DNA from: Terriglobia bacterium
GTDB lineage: Bacteria; Acidobacteriota; Terriglobia; Terriglobales; Acidobacteriaceae
DNA: 64,000 bases
Reading direction: 5' to 3'
Assembly (NCBI GenBank): GCA_020073465.1
Contig: JAIQFC010000008.1
Coordinates: 104,771-168,770, forward strand
A program made the translations under genes and the position numbers. Below the pieces are notes generated by a model, which saw only the letters and a program-made list of their open reading frames with translations, was not told where the DNA came from and searched no databases. Positions within the stretch are counted from its first letter, which is position 1; each line of letters starts with the position of its first letter. Positions 19,603-27,899 of the stretch are shown here, piece after piece.

Positions 19603-20238
19603 CTAGAAATGCCAGACCACACCTACGCCAACAAAATAGTTGTGCTGCCGGGTCTTGCCGGTGTTGGCGAGAGGAAAGTCAGGATGTCCTGACCAGAAGT
19701 CACGACCCTCTCCACGAATACTGAAGCGGTGCCAGAACTTCACATCCAAGCCAACGCCACCCTGAATGACACCCGTCGTCGTATTCTTGCCGGGGTTCGC
19801 ACCGGCATCAAAAATCAAGTTCTTATTCTGGCTGAAACGCCCAAACCCACCGCCAAAGCTTACCCAGGGAGAAACTGCGGTGGTTGGGAAAAGATTGACG
19901 CGAGCGGCCGGCGTAACAAAGATTTCCGAATAGTCGATGGGAACAATGCCCAGGCCGGCATTCAGATCTTCGTCAGGGTTGTACACGGCCGGCACTTCGA
20001 GGGAAACGCCCCAAATTGCGGTTGTCCGCAAGTGGCGGGCATAGTTGACTCCGAAGCTCCAGCCTTTGCCCGAGCGAACGAAGGGATTGAAATAAGTGGC
20101 TCCCTGGATGCCCTGGTCGCTGATGACCGTTTTGCCGAACATGCCGGTCAATTCGTTCTTTTCGTCCTGGGCGGCCGCCGACGCAAGCAGAATCGTGAAC
20201 ACAGCGAGCACCGCAATGAACCATCGTTTCTCAGACAT
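19603..20238 (-). CDS. Outer-membrane beta-barrel protein
   Basis: A 211-aa exported protein with signal peptide (MSEKRWFIAVLAVFTILLASAAAQ). The mature part alternates hydrophobic and polar residues and is rich in Gly and aromatics, ending in FVGVGVVWHF with the C-terminal Phe typical of BAM substrates. About eight strands fit an OmpA/OmpX-size barrel. GGGGGGAAA precedes the ATG. It is divergent from rimO. No closer family is recognised. Confidence 0.7.
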   Translation of the reverse strand: MSEKRWFIAVLAVFTILLASAAAQDEKNELTGMFGKTVISDQGIQGATYFNPFVRSGKGWSFGVNYARHLRTTAIWGVSLEVPAVYNPDEDLNAGLGIVPIDYSEIFVTPAARVNLFPTTAVSPWVSFGGGFGRFSQNKNLIFDAGANPGKNTTTGVIQGGVGLDVKFWHRFSIRGEGRDFWSGHPDFPLANTGKTRQHNYFVGVGVVWHF

Positions 20239-20409
20239 TTTCCCCCCTGAGAAGTAATTCCCAAGCAGTACGGCGGTAAGGACTAGCGTAGCACGACAGC
20301 AGCCATTTTGAATCCACAGATCCTATCTTTCATGGTGCCGGCGACCTGCAGGAGGTAGAGCCGCGATGCAAGGTCGCTACGGTTTCCGATGCTAAAATAG
20401 AAAGATTGT

Positions 20410-21903
20410 ATGCCCGTAAAGGACCTCACTAGTGCTGCGTCTGAGGAAAAAGCTTCAGGCGATCCGCAAATCTCGCGCCCTCAGAGAGTGGGCTTCGTCA
20501 GTCTGGGCTGCCCCAAGAACCTGGTCGATAGCGAGGTGATGATGGGGCTGCTCGCGCGGAGCGGCGCAGAATTAACGACGCGCGCCGAGGACGCGGATGT
20601 GATCGTGGTCAACACCTGCTCGTTCATCGAAAGCGCACAGCAGGAGTCCGTGAATGCCATCCTGGAAATGGCCGGGCACAAGACTGCCGGCCGGGCGAAG
20701 AAACTGGTGGTGGCTGGCTGCCTGGTGGAGCGGTTCCGCGACCAGATTCGGAAGAACATTCCCGAAGTCGACGCGGTAGTGGGAACCGGGGAACTGGAAA
20801 ACATTCTGGCGGCGACGGGTGTGGCTCCTGCAGCCGGGCCGGGTAATTCTCCGTTCGTGGTGTTGCAGTCACGCCCGGAAGGCGATGCCCGGGCCGCACA
20901 GGGACGTTTCTCGCGCGAATCGTGGGATGGGGCGGTTGCCGATCTGCCCAACTATCTTTACGACGAATCCACACCGCGGGTTTTGGCAACGCCGCGGTAC
21001 ATGGCCTACATCAAGATTGCCGAGGGCTGCGATCATCCCTGCACGTTCTGCATCATCCCGCAGTTGCGGGGACAGTTCCGCTCGCGGCGGTTTGAATCGG
21101 TCGTGGCTGAAGCTGAGCGGCTGGCGCGCTCAGGAGTGCGCGAGATTACGCTGATCGGGCAGGATACGACGTGCTATGGCGAAGATTTTGGCCTTAAGGA
21201 CGGGCTGGCTCTGCTGCTCGAGAAGCTGGCTGGCATTGCAGACTTGCGCTGGATCCGGTTTCTATATGCGTATCCGAACAAGATTGCGGGCAAACTGCTG
21301 GAGACGATCGCGGCGCACGACAAGATTTGCTCCTACATGGATGTGCCGCTGCAGCATGCGTCCGCATCGGTGCTGAAGCGGATGAAGCGTGGGGGTGGGG
21401 CGGATGTTTTCCTGCGATCGATCGCGAAGATGCGGCGGACGGTCCCGGACCTGACCCTGCGGACCTCGTTCATCGTCGGATTTCCCGGAGAGACAGATAA
21501 GGAATTCGAGGAGCTGTGCGATTTCGTCCGCGAAGCGCAGTTTGACTGGATGGGAGCGTTTGCCTATTCCGATCAAGAGGGCGCGGGGGCTTACGGGCTT
21601 GAGAGAAAGCTTTCCTTACGCGAGATTGAGCGGCGGCGGAAGCACTTGATGGGAATCCAGCGGCAGATCAGCAAGAAGAAGAAAAAGGCCCTGGTCGGGC
21701 GCGAGTTCGACTTGCTGCTGGACGGTCCCTCTGAGGAAAGCGATTTGCTGCTTGAAGGACGCACGCCCATGCACGCGCCGGAGATTGACGGCAAGGTTTT
21801 TGTGAACGACGTCCCCGAAGAAGTTGAGCCGGAGCCGGGGCAGTTCTATCGCTGCCAGATCACAGAAGCGCACGAGTACGATCTGGTGGCCAGGATCGTT
21901 TAG
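20410..21903 (+). CDS. rimO: Ribosomal protein S12 methylthiotransferase
   Basis: RimO is a radical-SAM enzyme that adds a methylthio group to an aspartate of ribosomal protein S12. The N-terminal cluster cysteines are C34 (SLGCPKNLVDSE), C70 (VNTCSF) and C104 (AGCLVE). The radical-SAM cluster is C207-x3-C211-x2-C214 (EGCDHPCTFCIIPQ). A TRAM domain ends the protein (EPGQFYRCQITEAHEYDLV). At 497 aa it exceeds the usual ~440. The excess is an N-terminal tail of ~25 residues and a linker of about 50 residues (140-190) between the MTTase and radical-SAM domains. A hairpin (20341-20377) and TAAAAT at about 20393 lie just upstream. Confidence 0.95.
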   Translation: MPVKDLTSAASEEKASGDPQISRPQRVGFVSLGCPKNLVDSEVMMGLLARSGAELTTRAEDADVIVVNTCSFIESAQQESVNAILEMAGHKTAGRAKKLVVAGCLVERFRDQIRKNIPEVDAVVGTGELENILAATGVAPAAGPGNSPFVVLQSRPEGDARAAQGRFSRESWDGAVADLPNYLYDESTPRVLATPRYMAYIKIAEGCDHPCTFCIIPQLRGQFRSRRFESVVAEAERLARSGVREITLIGQDTTCYGEDFGLKDGLALLLEKLAGIADLRWIRFLYAYPNKIAGKLLETIAAHDKICSYMDVPLQHASASVLKRMKRGGGADVFLRSIAKMRRTVPDLTLRTSFIVGFPGETDKEFEELCDFVREAQFDWMGAFAYSDQEGAGAYGLERKLSLREIERRRKHLMGIQRQISKKKKKALVGREFDLLLDGPSEESDLLLEGRTPMHAPEIDGKVFVNDVPEEVEPEPGQFYRCQITEAHEYDLVARIV

Positions 21904-21967
21904 AAGCGGCGATTCCGGAGGTTTTCCGTCTGCAGTCTCAGGTCTTCCCTCTACAATAAGAAGCCGT

Positions 21968-22180
21968 ATGCCGCTTAAGCGCACCCTCAAACTCCGCTGT
22001 CCGATCTGCAAGAAAGAAGTGAAGAGCACGGATGCGGAGTTTCCATTTTGCAGCGATCGTTGCCGCACTATCGACCTGGGCAAGTGGGCGAGTGGCAAAT
22101 ATGTGATTTCTTCTCCCGTGGCAGATGCTACCGAGGCGATCGCCGACAGCAACCCCGACGATCCAGACGGAGGCTCGTGA
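21968..22180 (+). CDS. yacG: DNA gyrase inhibitor / zinc-ribbon protein YacG
   Basis: A 70-aa zinc protein that in E. coli binds GyrB and blocks gyrase. The four-Cys ribbon is visible as CPICKKE and FCSDRCRTIDLGKWASGKY, the YacG signature. ATG 21968 is the natural start; upstream frame from 21824 overlaps rimO. The acidic tail (DSNPDDPDGGS) is not conserved. Its stop overlaps the GTG of pgpA (GTGA), so the two are coupled. In many bacteria yacG sits with coaE instead. Confidence 0.9.
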   Translation: MPLKRTLKLRCPICKKEVKSTDAEFPFCSDRCRTIDLGKWASGKYVISSPVADATEAIADSNPDDPDGGS

Positions 22181-22788
22181 CGCACACACCTGAGGAACGG
22201 CTTAGGGTGCGCGGGCGGGAAGCCCGCACCACAGCCGCCGAGGACGGCGGCGCTACAGAACAGCCTGACCGTAGCGCCGGCGTCCCGCCGGCTGTAGCGG
22301 GGGCGTCCCGCCCCCGCTCCCCGCTCTGGGCCACGGTTGTTGCGACCTTTTTCGGAATTGGCCACTTGCGGCCGGGACCAGGGAGTTGGGGATCTGCCGC
22401 TACCGTATTGCTCTGGGCGGCGCTGGCCTATGCGCTTCCTCCGTCTGTGCGCCTCCCCGTTGCCGTCGCACTGGCCGGGCTGGTCACGCTGATTGGCATT
22501 CCCGCGGCTACACGCGTGGCTCGCGTCACGGGAGTGAAAGATCCGCAGTTTGTTGTAATCGATGAGGTTGCGGGGCAACTGATCACGCTGATCGCGGTTC
22601 CGCTTGCGTGGCAAAGTTTTCTTGCGGGTTTTATACTTTTCCGAGGGTTCGACATCGTCAAGCCGCCGCCGGTGCGACAATTAGAAAAGCTTCCGGAAGG
22701 CACCGGTATCGTACTCGACGATGTTGCAGCCGGGCTTTATGCGTGCGCGGTCATGCACCTTCTGATGCACTTTGGTCTACTAAAATAG
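22177..22788 (+). CDS. pgpA: Phosphatidylglycerophosphatase A
   Basis: PgpA removes phosphate from phosphatidylglycerol phosphate to make phosphatidylglycerol in the inner membrane. The family core begins at about residue 48 (LWATVVATFFGIGHLRPGPG) and keeps the metal-binding VVIDEVAGQLI and GFILFRGFDIVKPPPV motifs plus the final GIVLDDVAAG. The start is GTG 22177, overlapping the yacG stop, with GGAGG only 3 nt away. Residues ~7-47 have no counterpart in the family. They are encoded by a palindromic repeat (22211-22317) and include AGVPPAVAGASRPR, a peptide typical of that repeat in other genomes. The core is likely functional. Confidence 0.92.
   Translation: MTHTPEERLRVRGREARTTAAEDGGATEQPDRSAGVPPAVAGASRPRSPLWATVVATFFGIGHLRPGPGSWGSAATVLLWAALAYALPPSVRLPVAVALAGLVTLIGIPAATRVARVTGVKDPQFVVIDEVAGQLITLIAVPLAWQSFLAGFILFRGFDIVKPPPVRQLEKLPEGTGIVLDDVAAGLYACAVMHLLMHFGLLK
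22211..22317. repeat. Palindromic repeat cluster inside the 5' end of pgpA
   Basis: Four hairpins stand in a row: GCGGGC/GCCCGC (22211-22227), GCCGCCG/CGGCGGC (22234-22251), GCCGGC/GCCGGC (22276-22292) and GCGGGGGC/GCCCCCGC (22297-22317). The last two have the same 5-nt loop GTCCC and are each preceded by TAGC, so they are copies of one unit with different stems. The stretch stays in frame with pgpA and encodes an extra N-terminal segment. Confidence 0.85.
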
Positions 22789-22820
22789 TGCCGAGTCCGA
22801 GGCCTTGTGCTCCGCGCTCG

Positions 22821-22841
22821 CTACTCGGTACTCGGTACTTC
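22821..22841. repeat. 7-nt tandem repeat (CTACTCG type)
   Basis: Three heptamers, CTACTCG, GTACTCG and GTACTTC, lie directly before the ATG of the NHL-repeat gene. A related array lies at 53202-53229 at the end of glmU. Confidence 0.6.
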
Positions 22842-22844
22842 TTC

Positions 22845-23903
22845 ATGGCATTCTCCGACCGCATCCTGGGCAAGAAAAACGTGAATGGGGGTCCGCACAT
22901 TGAAGCGGTGGCGCCGGCTTTGGCGATGGCGGGCGGCGAGATCCGAATCACCGGTTCTGGATTGCGGCCTCATGAGTTGCAGCGTCCGCGGGTGCAGTTC
23001 GGCGAGATCGAGGGCGCGGTCGTGGTGAGTTCTAACGCGTTTTTGGTAGCACGCGTTCCCGAAGGAGCGACTTCAGGTCCAGTCGTGGTCGCGACCGACG
23101 GGCACGTCAGCAATTCGCACCCAGTCAAGGTTGCAGTGCCGATCGCGGAGAACCTGCACCCGGTGACCAATCCCGCGCTGGACGCGGAAGGCAACCTTTA
23201 CGTCACCTTCTCGGGCTCGCGGGGGCAGAAGGTGCCGGTGGCTATCTTCAAGATTGACACCAACTACGGCGTGAAGCCGTTTGTGGCCGAGATGATGAAC
23301 CCCACATCGATCGCCTTCGATCGCGCGGGGCAGATGTACGTTTCGTCGCGCTACGACGGAGCCGTGTACCGAGTGGCGCCGAATGGAACCATGACGACTT
23401 ACGCCGAGGGCATGGGCGTCGCGACGGGAATCGCCTTTGACCGCGAGGAGAACCTTTATGTCGGCGATCGCAGCGGGACGATTTTCAAGATTGCGCGCGA
23501 CCAGCAGGTTTTCGTCTTCGCCACGCTGGAACCCAGCGTGTCGGCGTATCACCTGGCATTCAGTCCCTCCGGCGATCTTGTTGTCACCGGGCCGACGACC
23601 TCCAGCTATGACAGCGTGTACAAGATTGACCCGCACGGCACAGTAACCACGTTCTACCGCGGACTGGGAAGACCTCAAGGCTTGGCCTTCGATGTGACGG
23701 GGAATCTATACATCGCGGCATCGCTCTCGGGCAAACGTGGGGTGGTGAGACTCACGCCAGACGGCAAGGCCAATCTGGAAGTTGCCGGCCAGGGACTGGT
23801 GGGCCTGGCCTTTGCGCCGGGACGCTCCGTGATTCTGGCGACTACGAACGCGGTGCACCATCTGTCCTGGAACATTCAGGGCTTGCCGCTGCTGCCGGAA
23901 TGA
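22845..23903 (+). CDS. IPT/TIG and NHL-repeat beta-propeller protein
   Basis: A 352-aa protein with an immunoglobulin-like IPT/TIG domain at about residues 15-100 (IEAVAPALAMAGGEIRITGS). At least five NHL/SMP-30-like propeller repeats follow, each with the pattern GIAFDREENLYVGDR, AFSPSGDLVVTG or GLAFDVTGNLYIA. No signal peptide is seen. ATG 22845 starts right after a heptamer repeat, and longer upstream frame overlaps pgpA. Such proteins act as binding scaffolds or lactonase-like enzymes. No catalytic set is visible, so a binding role is more likely. Confidence 0.75.
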   Translation: MAFSDRILGKKNVNGGPHIEAVAPALAMAGGEIRITGSGLRPHELQRPRVQFGEIEGAVVVSSNAFLVARVPEGATSGPVVVATDGHVSNSHPVKVAVPIAENLHPVTNPALDAEGNLYVTFSGSRGQKVPVAIFKIDTNYGVKPFVAEMMNPTSIAFDRAGQMYVSSRYDGAVYRVAPNGTMTTYAEGMGVATGIAFDREENLYVGDRSGTIFKIARDQQVFVFATLEPSVSAYHLAFSPSGDLVVTGPTTSSYDSVYKIDPHGTVTTFYRGLGRPQGLAFDVTGNLYIAASLSGKRGVVRLTPDGKANLEVAGQGLVGLAFAPGRSVILATTNAVHHLSWNIQGLPLLPE

Positions 23904-23958
23904 GCCGGGGCTTGCTCGCTTCCTCACCCTCCGCGGTTTTCATTTAAACTTCTAACGC

Positions 23959-25203
23959 GTGAATGCCGAGATCATCGCTGTAGGGTCCGAACTGCTCACT
24001 CCTTTCCGCACGGACACCAACTCGCTTTATCTGACCGAGCAACTCAACCAGCTTGGCGTCGAGGTCATTTTCAAGAGTATTGTGGGCGACAATCTGCGGC
24101 GTCTGGTCGCGGCGGCTCAGCACGCGCTCTACCGTTCCGACATTGTTCTCTTCAGTGGCGGCTTGGGTCCTACGGAAGACGATCTGACCCGAGAGGCCGT
24201 GGCCGAAGCGCTGGGGCTTGGGCTGAAGCGGGATGCGGAGATTCTGAAGAGGCTGGAGGAGCGCTTCGCAGCGCGGGGCTGGAAGATGGCTCCCAACAAC
24301 GCCAAGCAGGCCGACGTTCTGGATGGGGCCACTCTGCTGCCGAATGCAAACGGAACTGCTCCTGGACAGTGGTTGAGTGGCAAGTTCGACGGGCGCGAGC
24401 GTCTCGTCGTGCTGTTGCCGGGGCCTCCGCATGAACTGAAGGCGTTGTTTGAGGCTGAGGTTCGTGAGCGACTGCGATCCAAGGTTCCGCCTGCGTCGTT
24501 GGCGACGCGAGTGCTGAAGGTGGCGATGCTGGGAGAGTCGGCGGTCGACGCGCGGGTGGCCCCGATCTACAAGCGCTATCCCGACGTTGACACCACGATT
24601 CTGGCGGGTGCGGGAGAGATTCAACTCCATTTCAAGACCTGCGCCCCGACTCGGGAAGCCGCCCAGCAACGCGCCGACGAGGTGGCGGGCGCGGTGGAAG
24701 ATGAACTGGACGATGCTGTCTTCTCGCGCAACGGCGAGTCGCTGGAGCAGATCGTCGGATACTGGCTGCAGATGCGCAATGCCACGCTGGCGGTTGCGGA
24801 GTCGTGCACAGGCGGGCTGCTGGCCGAGCGCATCACGTCGGTCAGTGGAAGTTCCCGGTACTTTCTGGGCGGGGCTATCGTGTACTCGAACGAACTGAAA
24901 TCCGATCTTGCCGGCGTGCCCGCCGACATGATTGAACGGCACGGCGCCGTAAGCCGCGAAGTGGCGGCGGCCCTGGCGGAGGGGATCCGATACCGCTGTG
25001 AGTCAACGCTCGGAGTTGGGATCACCGGAGTAGCGGGGCCAACCGGTGGAACTCCGGAAAAGCCCGTCGGCCTGGTGTTTCACGCGGTAGCCAGCGACAG
25101 CGGCACCGAGGTGGTCCAGCGGAATTTTCCCGGCGATCGCAAGCGCGTCCGCTGGCTGGCGTCGACGATGGCGCTGGATCTGGTGAGAAGGAAATTGATG
25201 TAA
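23959..25203 (+). CDS. cinA: CinA family protein (competence/damage-inducible; NMN deamidase domain)
   Basis: A 414-aa two-domain protein. Residues 1-170 are a MoaB-like domain (NAEIIAVGSELLTPFRTDTN, FSGGLGPTEDDLTREA), often an ADP-ribose pyrophosphatase. Residues ~255-410 are the CinA C-terminal domain (VAESCTGGLLAERITSVSGS, GITGVAGPTGGTPEKPVG), which deamidates nicotinamide mononucleotide for pyridine-nucleotide salvage. The start is GTG 23959; no strong ribosome site is visible. Length and both domains are standard. Confidence 0.94.
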   Translation: MNAEIIAVGSELLTPFRTDTNSLYLTEQLNQLGVEVIFKSIVGDNLRRLVAAAQHALYRSDIVLFSGGLGPTEDDLTREAVAEALGLGLKRDAEILKRLEERFAARGWKMAPNNAKQADVLDGATLLPNANGTAPGQWLSGKFDGRERLVVLLPGPPHELKALFEAEVRERLRSKVPPASLATRVLKVAMLGESAVDARVAPIYKRYPDVDTTILAGAGEIQLHFKTCAPTREAAQQRADEVAGAVEDELDDAVFSRNGESLEQIVGYWLQMRNATLAVAESCTGGLLAERITSVSGSSRYFLGGAIVYSNELKSDLAGVPADMIERHGAVSREVAAALAEGIRYRCESTLGVGITGVAGPTGGTPEKPVGLVFHAVASDSGTEVVQRNFPGDRKRVRWLASTMALDLVRRKLM

Positions 25204-25205
25204 CC

Positions 25206-25346
25206 AGCTTTTGGCTCTCAGCTCTTGGCTCTTAGCTTTCCCGTTGCAGCGCTCAGGACGCAGCTGGGCCGAAGATGCCTCAACCAAATCGGTCAAGGCA
25301 TGAGGAGGTGTGAGCTAAGAGCCAAGAGCTAACAGCTAAGAGCCGA
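25206..25346. repeat. Paired inverted 7-nt tandem repeats (AGCTCTT type)
   Basis: Left arm 25206-25240 is five exact 7-nt units: AGCTTTT, GGCTCTC, AGCTCTT, GGCTCTT, AGCTTTC. Right arm 25312-25346 is five units of the complement: GAGCTAA, GAGCCAA, GAGCTAA, CAGCTAA, GAGCCGA. The arms can pair into a stem of about 30 bp; the 71-nt loop holds an inner ATGCCT/AGGCAT stem. The structure fills the gap between cinA and thpR and ends 4 nt before the thpR ATG, so it could hide that gene's ribosome site. Confidence 0.88.
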
Positions 25347-25350
25347 CTTC

Positions 25351-25938
25351 ATGCGCATCTTCATCGCTCTCGACATCGATGACGGCATTCGGCAGCGTAT
25401 CGCTCGTTTCGTCGAAGGCGTAAGCGGGTTTGCGCCGGATGCGCGCTGGGTACGGCCGGAGTCGTTGCACGTTACGCTGAAGTTTATTGGCGAAAGGTCT
25501 GAAGCGGCGGTCGAGGAGATCAAGCACGAACTTGGAGGCATCCGGGCCAATGCAGTGGAGCTTCAGTTTCGTGGATATGGCTTCTTTCCCAGCGCCAAGG
25601 CGCCTCGGGTCTTCTGGATTGGAATCGAGGCGGGGCCGCCGCTGGCATCGCTGGCGGCCGCCATCGATGAGCGGATGGCGACGCTGGGAATTCTCAAGGA
25701 GGAGCACGCGTTCAGTCCACATCTGACGCTGGCTCGCGGCAAGGGTGGATCGGGCTCACCGAAGTGGCGCAAGGAGGATGGTCCCAACCCGGGCTTCCAA
25801 CGGCTGCAGGAAAAGCTCGCTGCAATTCCCGCACCCGAGTTTGGTACCATGACGGCCCGCGAGTTCTTTCTGTACCAGAGCAAGTTATCGCCGAAAGGAT
25901 CGAAGTACACGAAGCTGGTAGGATTCGCGTTGAAGTAA
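25351..25938 (+). CDS. thpR: RNA 2',3'-cyclic phosphodiesterase
   Basis: A 195-aa 2H-phosphoesterase (LigT/ThpR) that opens 2',3'-cyclic phosphates at RNA ends. Both HxT motifs are present: LHVTLKFIGE at about residue 45 and SPHLTLARGKGG at about 127. ATG 25351 starts MRIFIALDIDD, the usual family beginning. It sits directly after a large inverted heptamer repeat and 22 bp before plsY. Confidence 0.93.
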   Translation: MRIFIALDIDDGIRQRIARFVEGVSGFAPDARWVRPESLHVTLKFIGERSEAAVEEIKHELGGIRANAVELQFRGYGFFPSAKAPRVFWIGIEAGPPLASLAAAIDERMATLGILKEEHAFSPHLTLARGKGGSGSPKWRKEDGPNPGFQRLQEKLAAIPAPEFGTMTAREFFLYQSKLSPKGSKYTKLVGFALK

Positions 25939-25959
25939 GGTGCGTCCCGACCGGGAAGA

Positions 25960-26628
25960 ATGGGATCGATTCTACTTACCGCCGTGTTGAGCTACCTGCT
26001 GGGGTCGATTCCCTTCGGCTACCTGCTGGTGCGTATCTTCCGTGGTGAAGACGTGCGCCAGAGCGGCAGCGGCAACATCGGTGCCACCAATGTCTCGCGC
26101 AAGTCGCCGCTGCTTGGGGTGTTGACGCTCCTGTTGGACGCACTGAAGGGGACGGTATCGGTGGCGATCGGAATCCTGCTGAACCCGCCAGCTGTCCTGA
26201 GCATAGCCTCGTCGCACGTTGCCTGGCACCGCAATCCGCCGCTCGCAGCTTCATCCCTCGTGGCCGCGGGTGTCGCAGCGCTGTTCGCCTTGCTCGGCCA
26301 CATGTTTCCTGTCTGGCTGAAATTTCGCGGCGGCAAGGGCGTCGCCACCGGACTGGGCTCATTCGTCGTCATTGCCCCTAAGGCCGTCCTGGTCGCGGCT
26401 GGAATCTTTCTCGCCGTCGTCCTCGTCTTTCGCTATGTCTCTCTCGGATCCATCGTGGCAGTAGTGGCGTTTCCCGTAGCGGCTTGGCTGCTGCACGAGT
26501 ACGGCGACACTCCGCTGGCTCTGGGACTTATGTCGCTGGCTTCCCTGCTGATCGTTGCCAAACATCACGAGAACATCCGGCGCCTGCTGGCGGGTACGGA
26601 AAATCGAATTGGATCGAGGCCCGCATGA
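25960..26628 (+). CDS. plsY: Acyl-phosphate:glycerol-3-phosphate acyltransferase
   Basis: PlsY makes lysophosphatidic acid from acyl-phosphate and glycerol-3-phosphate, the first step of phospholipid synthesis in most bacteria. It has several TM helices (222 aa) and the three PlsY motifs: SIPFGYLLVRI, RQSGSGNIGATNVSR and FRGGKGVATGLG. Between motifs is an inserted hydrophobic stretch of about 25 residues (VLSIASSHVAWHRNPPLAAS) that is not typical. It overlaps gpsA by ATGA, so supply of the substrate and its acylation are coupled. Confidence 0.94.
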   Translation: MGSILLTAVLSYLLGSIPFGYLLVRIFRGEDVRQSGSGNIGATNVSRKSPLLGVLTLLLDALKGTVSVAIGILLNPPAVLSIASSHVAWHRNPPLAASSLVAAGVAALFALLGHMFPVWLKFRGGKGVATGLGSFVVIAPKAVLVAAGIFLAVVLVFRYVSLGSIVAVVAFPVAAWLLHEYGDTPLALGLMSLASLLIVAKHHENIRRLLAGTENRIGSRPA

Positions 26629-27653
26629 GCGAGATTGCCGTGATCGGCGCGGGAGCGTGGGGTACGGGGCTGTCGATCGTCCTGGGCCGCAAGGGCTCGC
26701 ATCGCGTCCGTCTGTGGGCTCATGAGAAAGAAGTCTGTGAATCGATCACACAGCGGCGTGTGAACGAGAGGTTCCTTCCTGGACGCACCATCCCGCACTC
26801 GGTCACCGTGAGCAATGATCTGGCGACGGTGCTCGAAGGCGCACAGATTGTGGTCAGTGTGATGCCGTCCCAACATTGCCGGGCGCTATTCGAAAAGATG
26901 CGGCCACTTCTGCGGCCTGGGACAAGCATCGTCAGTGCGACCAAGGGGTTGGAAGAGGGTTCCCTGCTGCGCATGACGGAGGTCATCTCCCAAGTCCTGC
27001 AGGGTGGGGGCGGGAATGCACCGCGGGTCTGCGCGTTGAGCGGACCATCCTTCGCTCAGGAAGTCGCGCGTGGCGATCCCACGGCGGTGACCGTCGCATC
27101 GGCCGATGCTGAACTTGGAAGTACGATCCAGCGGGAATTCAGCGATCCCAGTTTTCGCGTGTACACCAATACGGATGTCATCGGGGTGGAACTTGGGGGA
27201 GCGCTCAAGAATGTTATTGCGATCGCGGCGGGCATCAGTGATGGCCTTGGACTGGGCCACAACTCGGTCGCGGCGCTCATCACGCGTGGTCTGGCCGAAA
27301 TGACCCGGCTGGTGGTGGCTTGCAGCGGGCGTGCCGAAACCATGGCCGGACTGGCAGGTCTTGGCGACCTGGTGCTGACCTGCACGGGTGGGCTGTCGCG
27401 CAATCGCAGTGTGGGCATCGAGTTGGGCCGCGGAAAAAAGCTACCGGGGATCGTCACCGGCATGCACGGAATGGTGGCGGAGGGAATCTTTACCACGACC
27501 GCGGCGGTAGGACTGGCCCAAGTGCGCGGCGTCGAAATGCCGATCACCGAGCAGATGCATGCCATTCTGCATCAGGGCAAAGCTCCCCGCGATGCCATCT
27601 ATGAGCTGATGACGAGGAGCGGCAAGAGCGAGAGTTCGGCGTTTGGCTCCTAG
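26625..27653 (+). CDS. gpsA: NAD(P)-dependent glycerol-3-phosphate dehydrogenase
   Basis: GpsA (342 aa) reduces dihydroxyacetone phosphate to glycerol-3-phosphate, the backbone donor for PlsY. The Rossmann motif is GAGAWGTGLSIVLG near the N-terminus. The substrate-site motif is VELGGALKNVIAIAAGISDGL with the catalytic lysine, followed by TRGLAEMTRL and GLAGLGDLVLTC. ATG 26625 overlaps the plsY stop by 4 bp. The last codons and stop lie inside a heptamer repeat (27644 onward), so the C-terminal residues FGS are repeat-encoded. Confidence 0.95.
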   Translation: MSEIAVIGAGAWGTGLSIVLGRKGSHRVRLWAHEKEVCESITQRRVNERFLPGRTIPHSVTVSNDLATVLEGAQIVVSVMPSQHCRALFEKMRPLLRPGTSIVSATKGLEEGSLLRMTEVISQVLQGGGGNAPRVCALSGPSFAQEVARGDPTAVTVASADAELGSTIQREFSDPSFRVYTNTDVIGVELGGALKNVIAIAAGISDGLGLGHNSVAALITRGLAEMTRLVVACSGRAETMAGLAGLGDLVLTCTGGLSRNRSVGIELGRGKKLPGIVTGMHGMVAEGIFTTTAAVGLAQVRGVEMPITEQMHAILHQGKAPRDAIYELMTRSGKSESSAFGS

Positions 27654-27729
27654 CTCTTGGCTTTTAGCTATTTGGCTTTTAACCCTAAGCTCTTGATTTT
27701 GAGGTCCGAGGGCCGACGTCTGACGTCTG
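27644..27729. repeat. 7-nt tandem repeats at the gpsA stop
   Basis: Units TGGCTCC, TAGCTCT, TGGCTTT, TAGCTAT and TTGGCTT run from 27644 to 27678 and contain the gpsA stop codon. Two further units of another word, GACGTCT, lie at about 27715-27729. No inverted partner is seen. The remaining gap up to 27899 holds no gene I can support; open frame there joins the next gene but looks noncoding. Confidence 0.7.
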
Positions 27730-27899
27730 TCTTGCCTGCCAAATCCGCGTCCAGAGCCCGGTTTGCATGGTACTTTGGTAATGTCCGCTGGCCCGTGTTT
27801 TCAGCCGAACCACCCAGTTCCCCGTTAAAATTTAGGTTCCAGAACTTGAAACCTGCGTCTACTTCGCCGTCGGCGCCCACGAGGAGTGAAGGGAGAGAT

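Noticed and set aside
22048..22176. Extended N-terminus of PgpA inside yacG
   Set aside because: It lies in another frame of yacG; the GTG at 22177 overlapping the yacG stop is a better start.
25206..25346. CRISPR array
   Set aside because: The units are 7 nt, contiguous and degenerate, without spacers or cas genes. No other stretch in the window has evenly spaced identical repeats.
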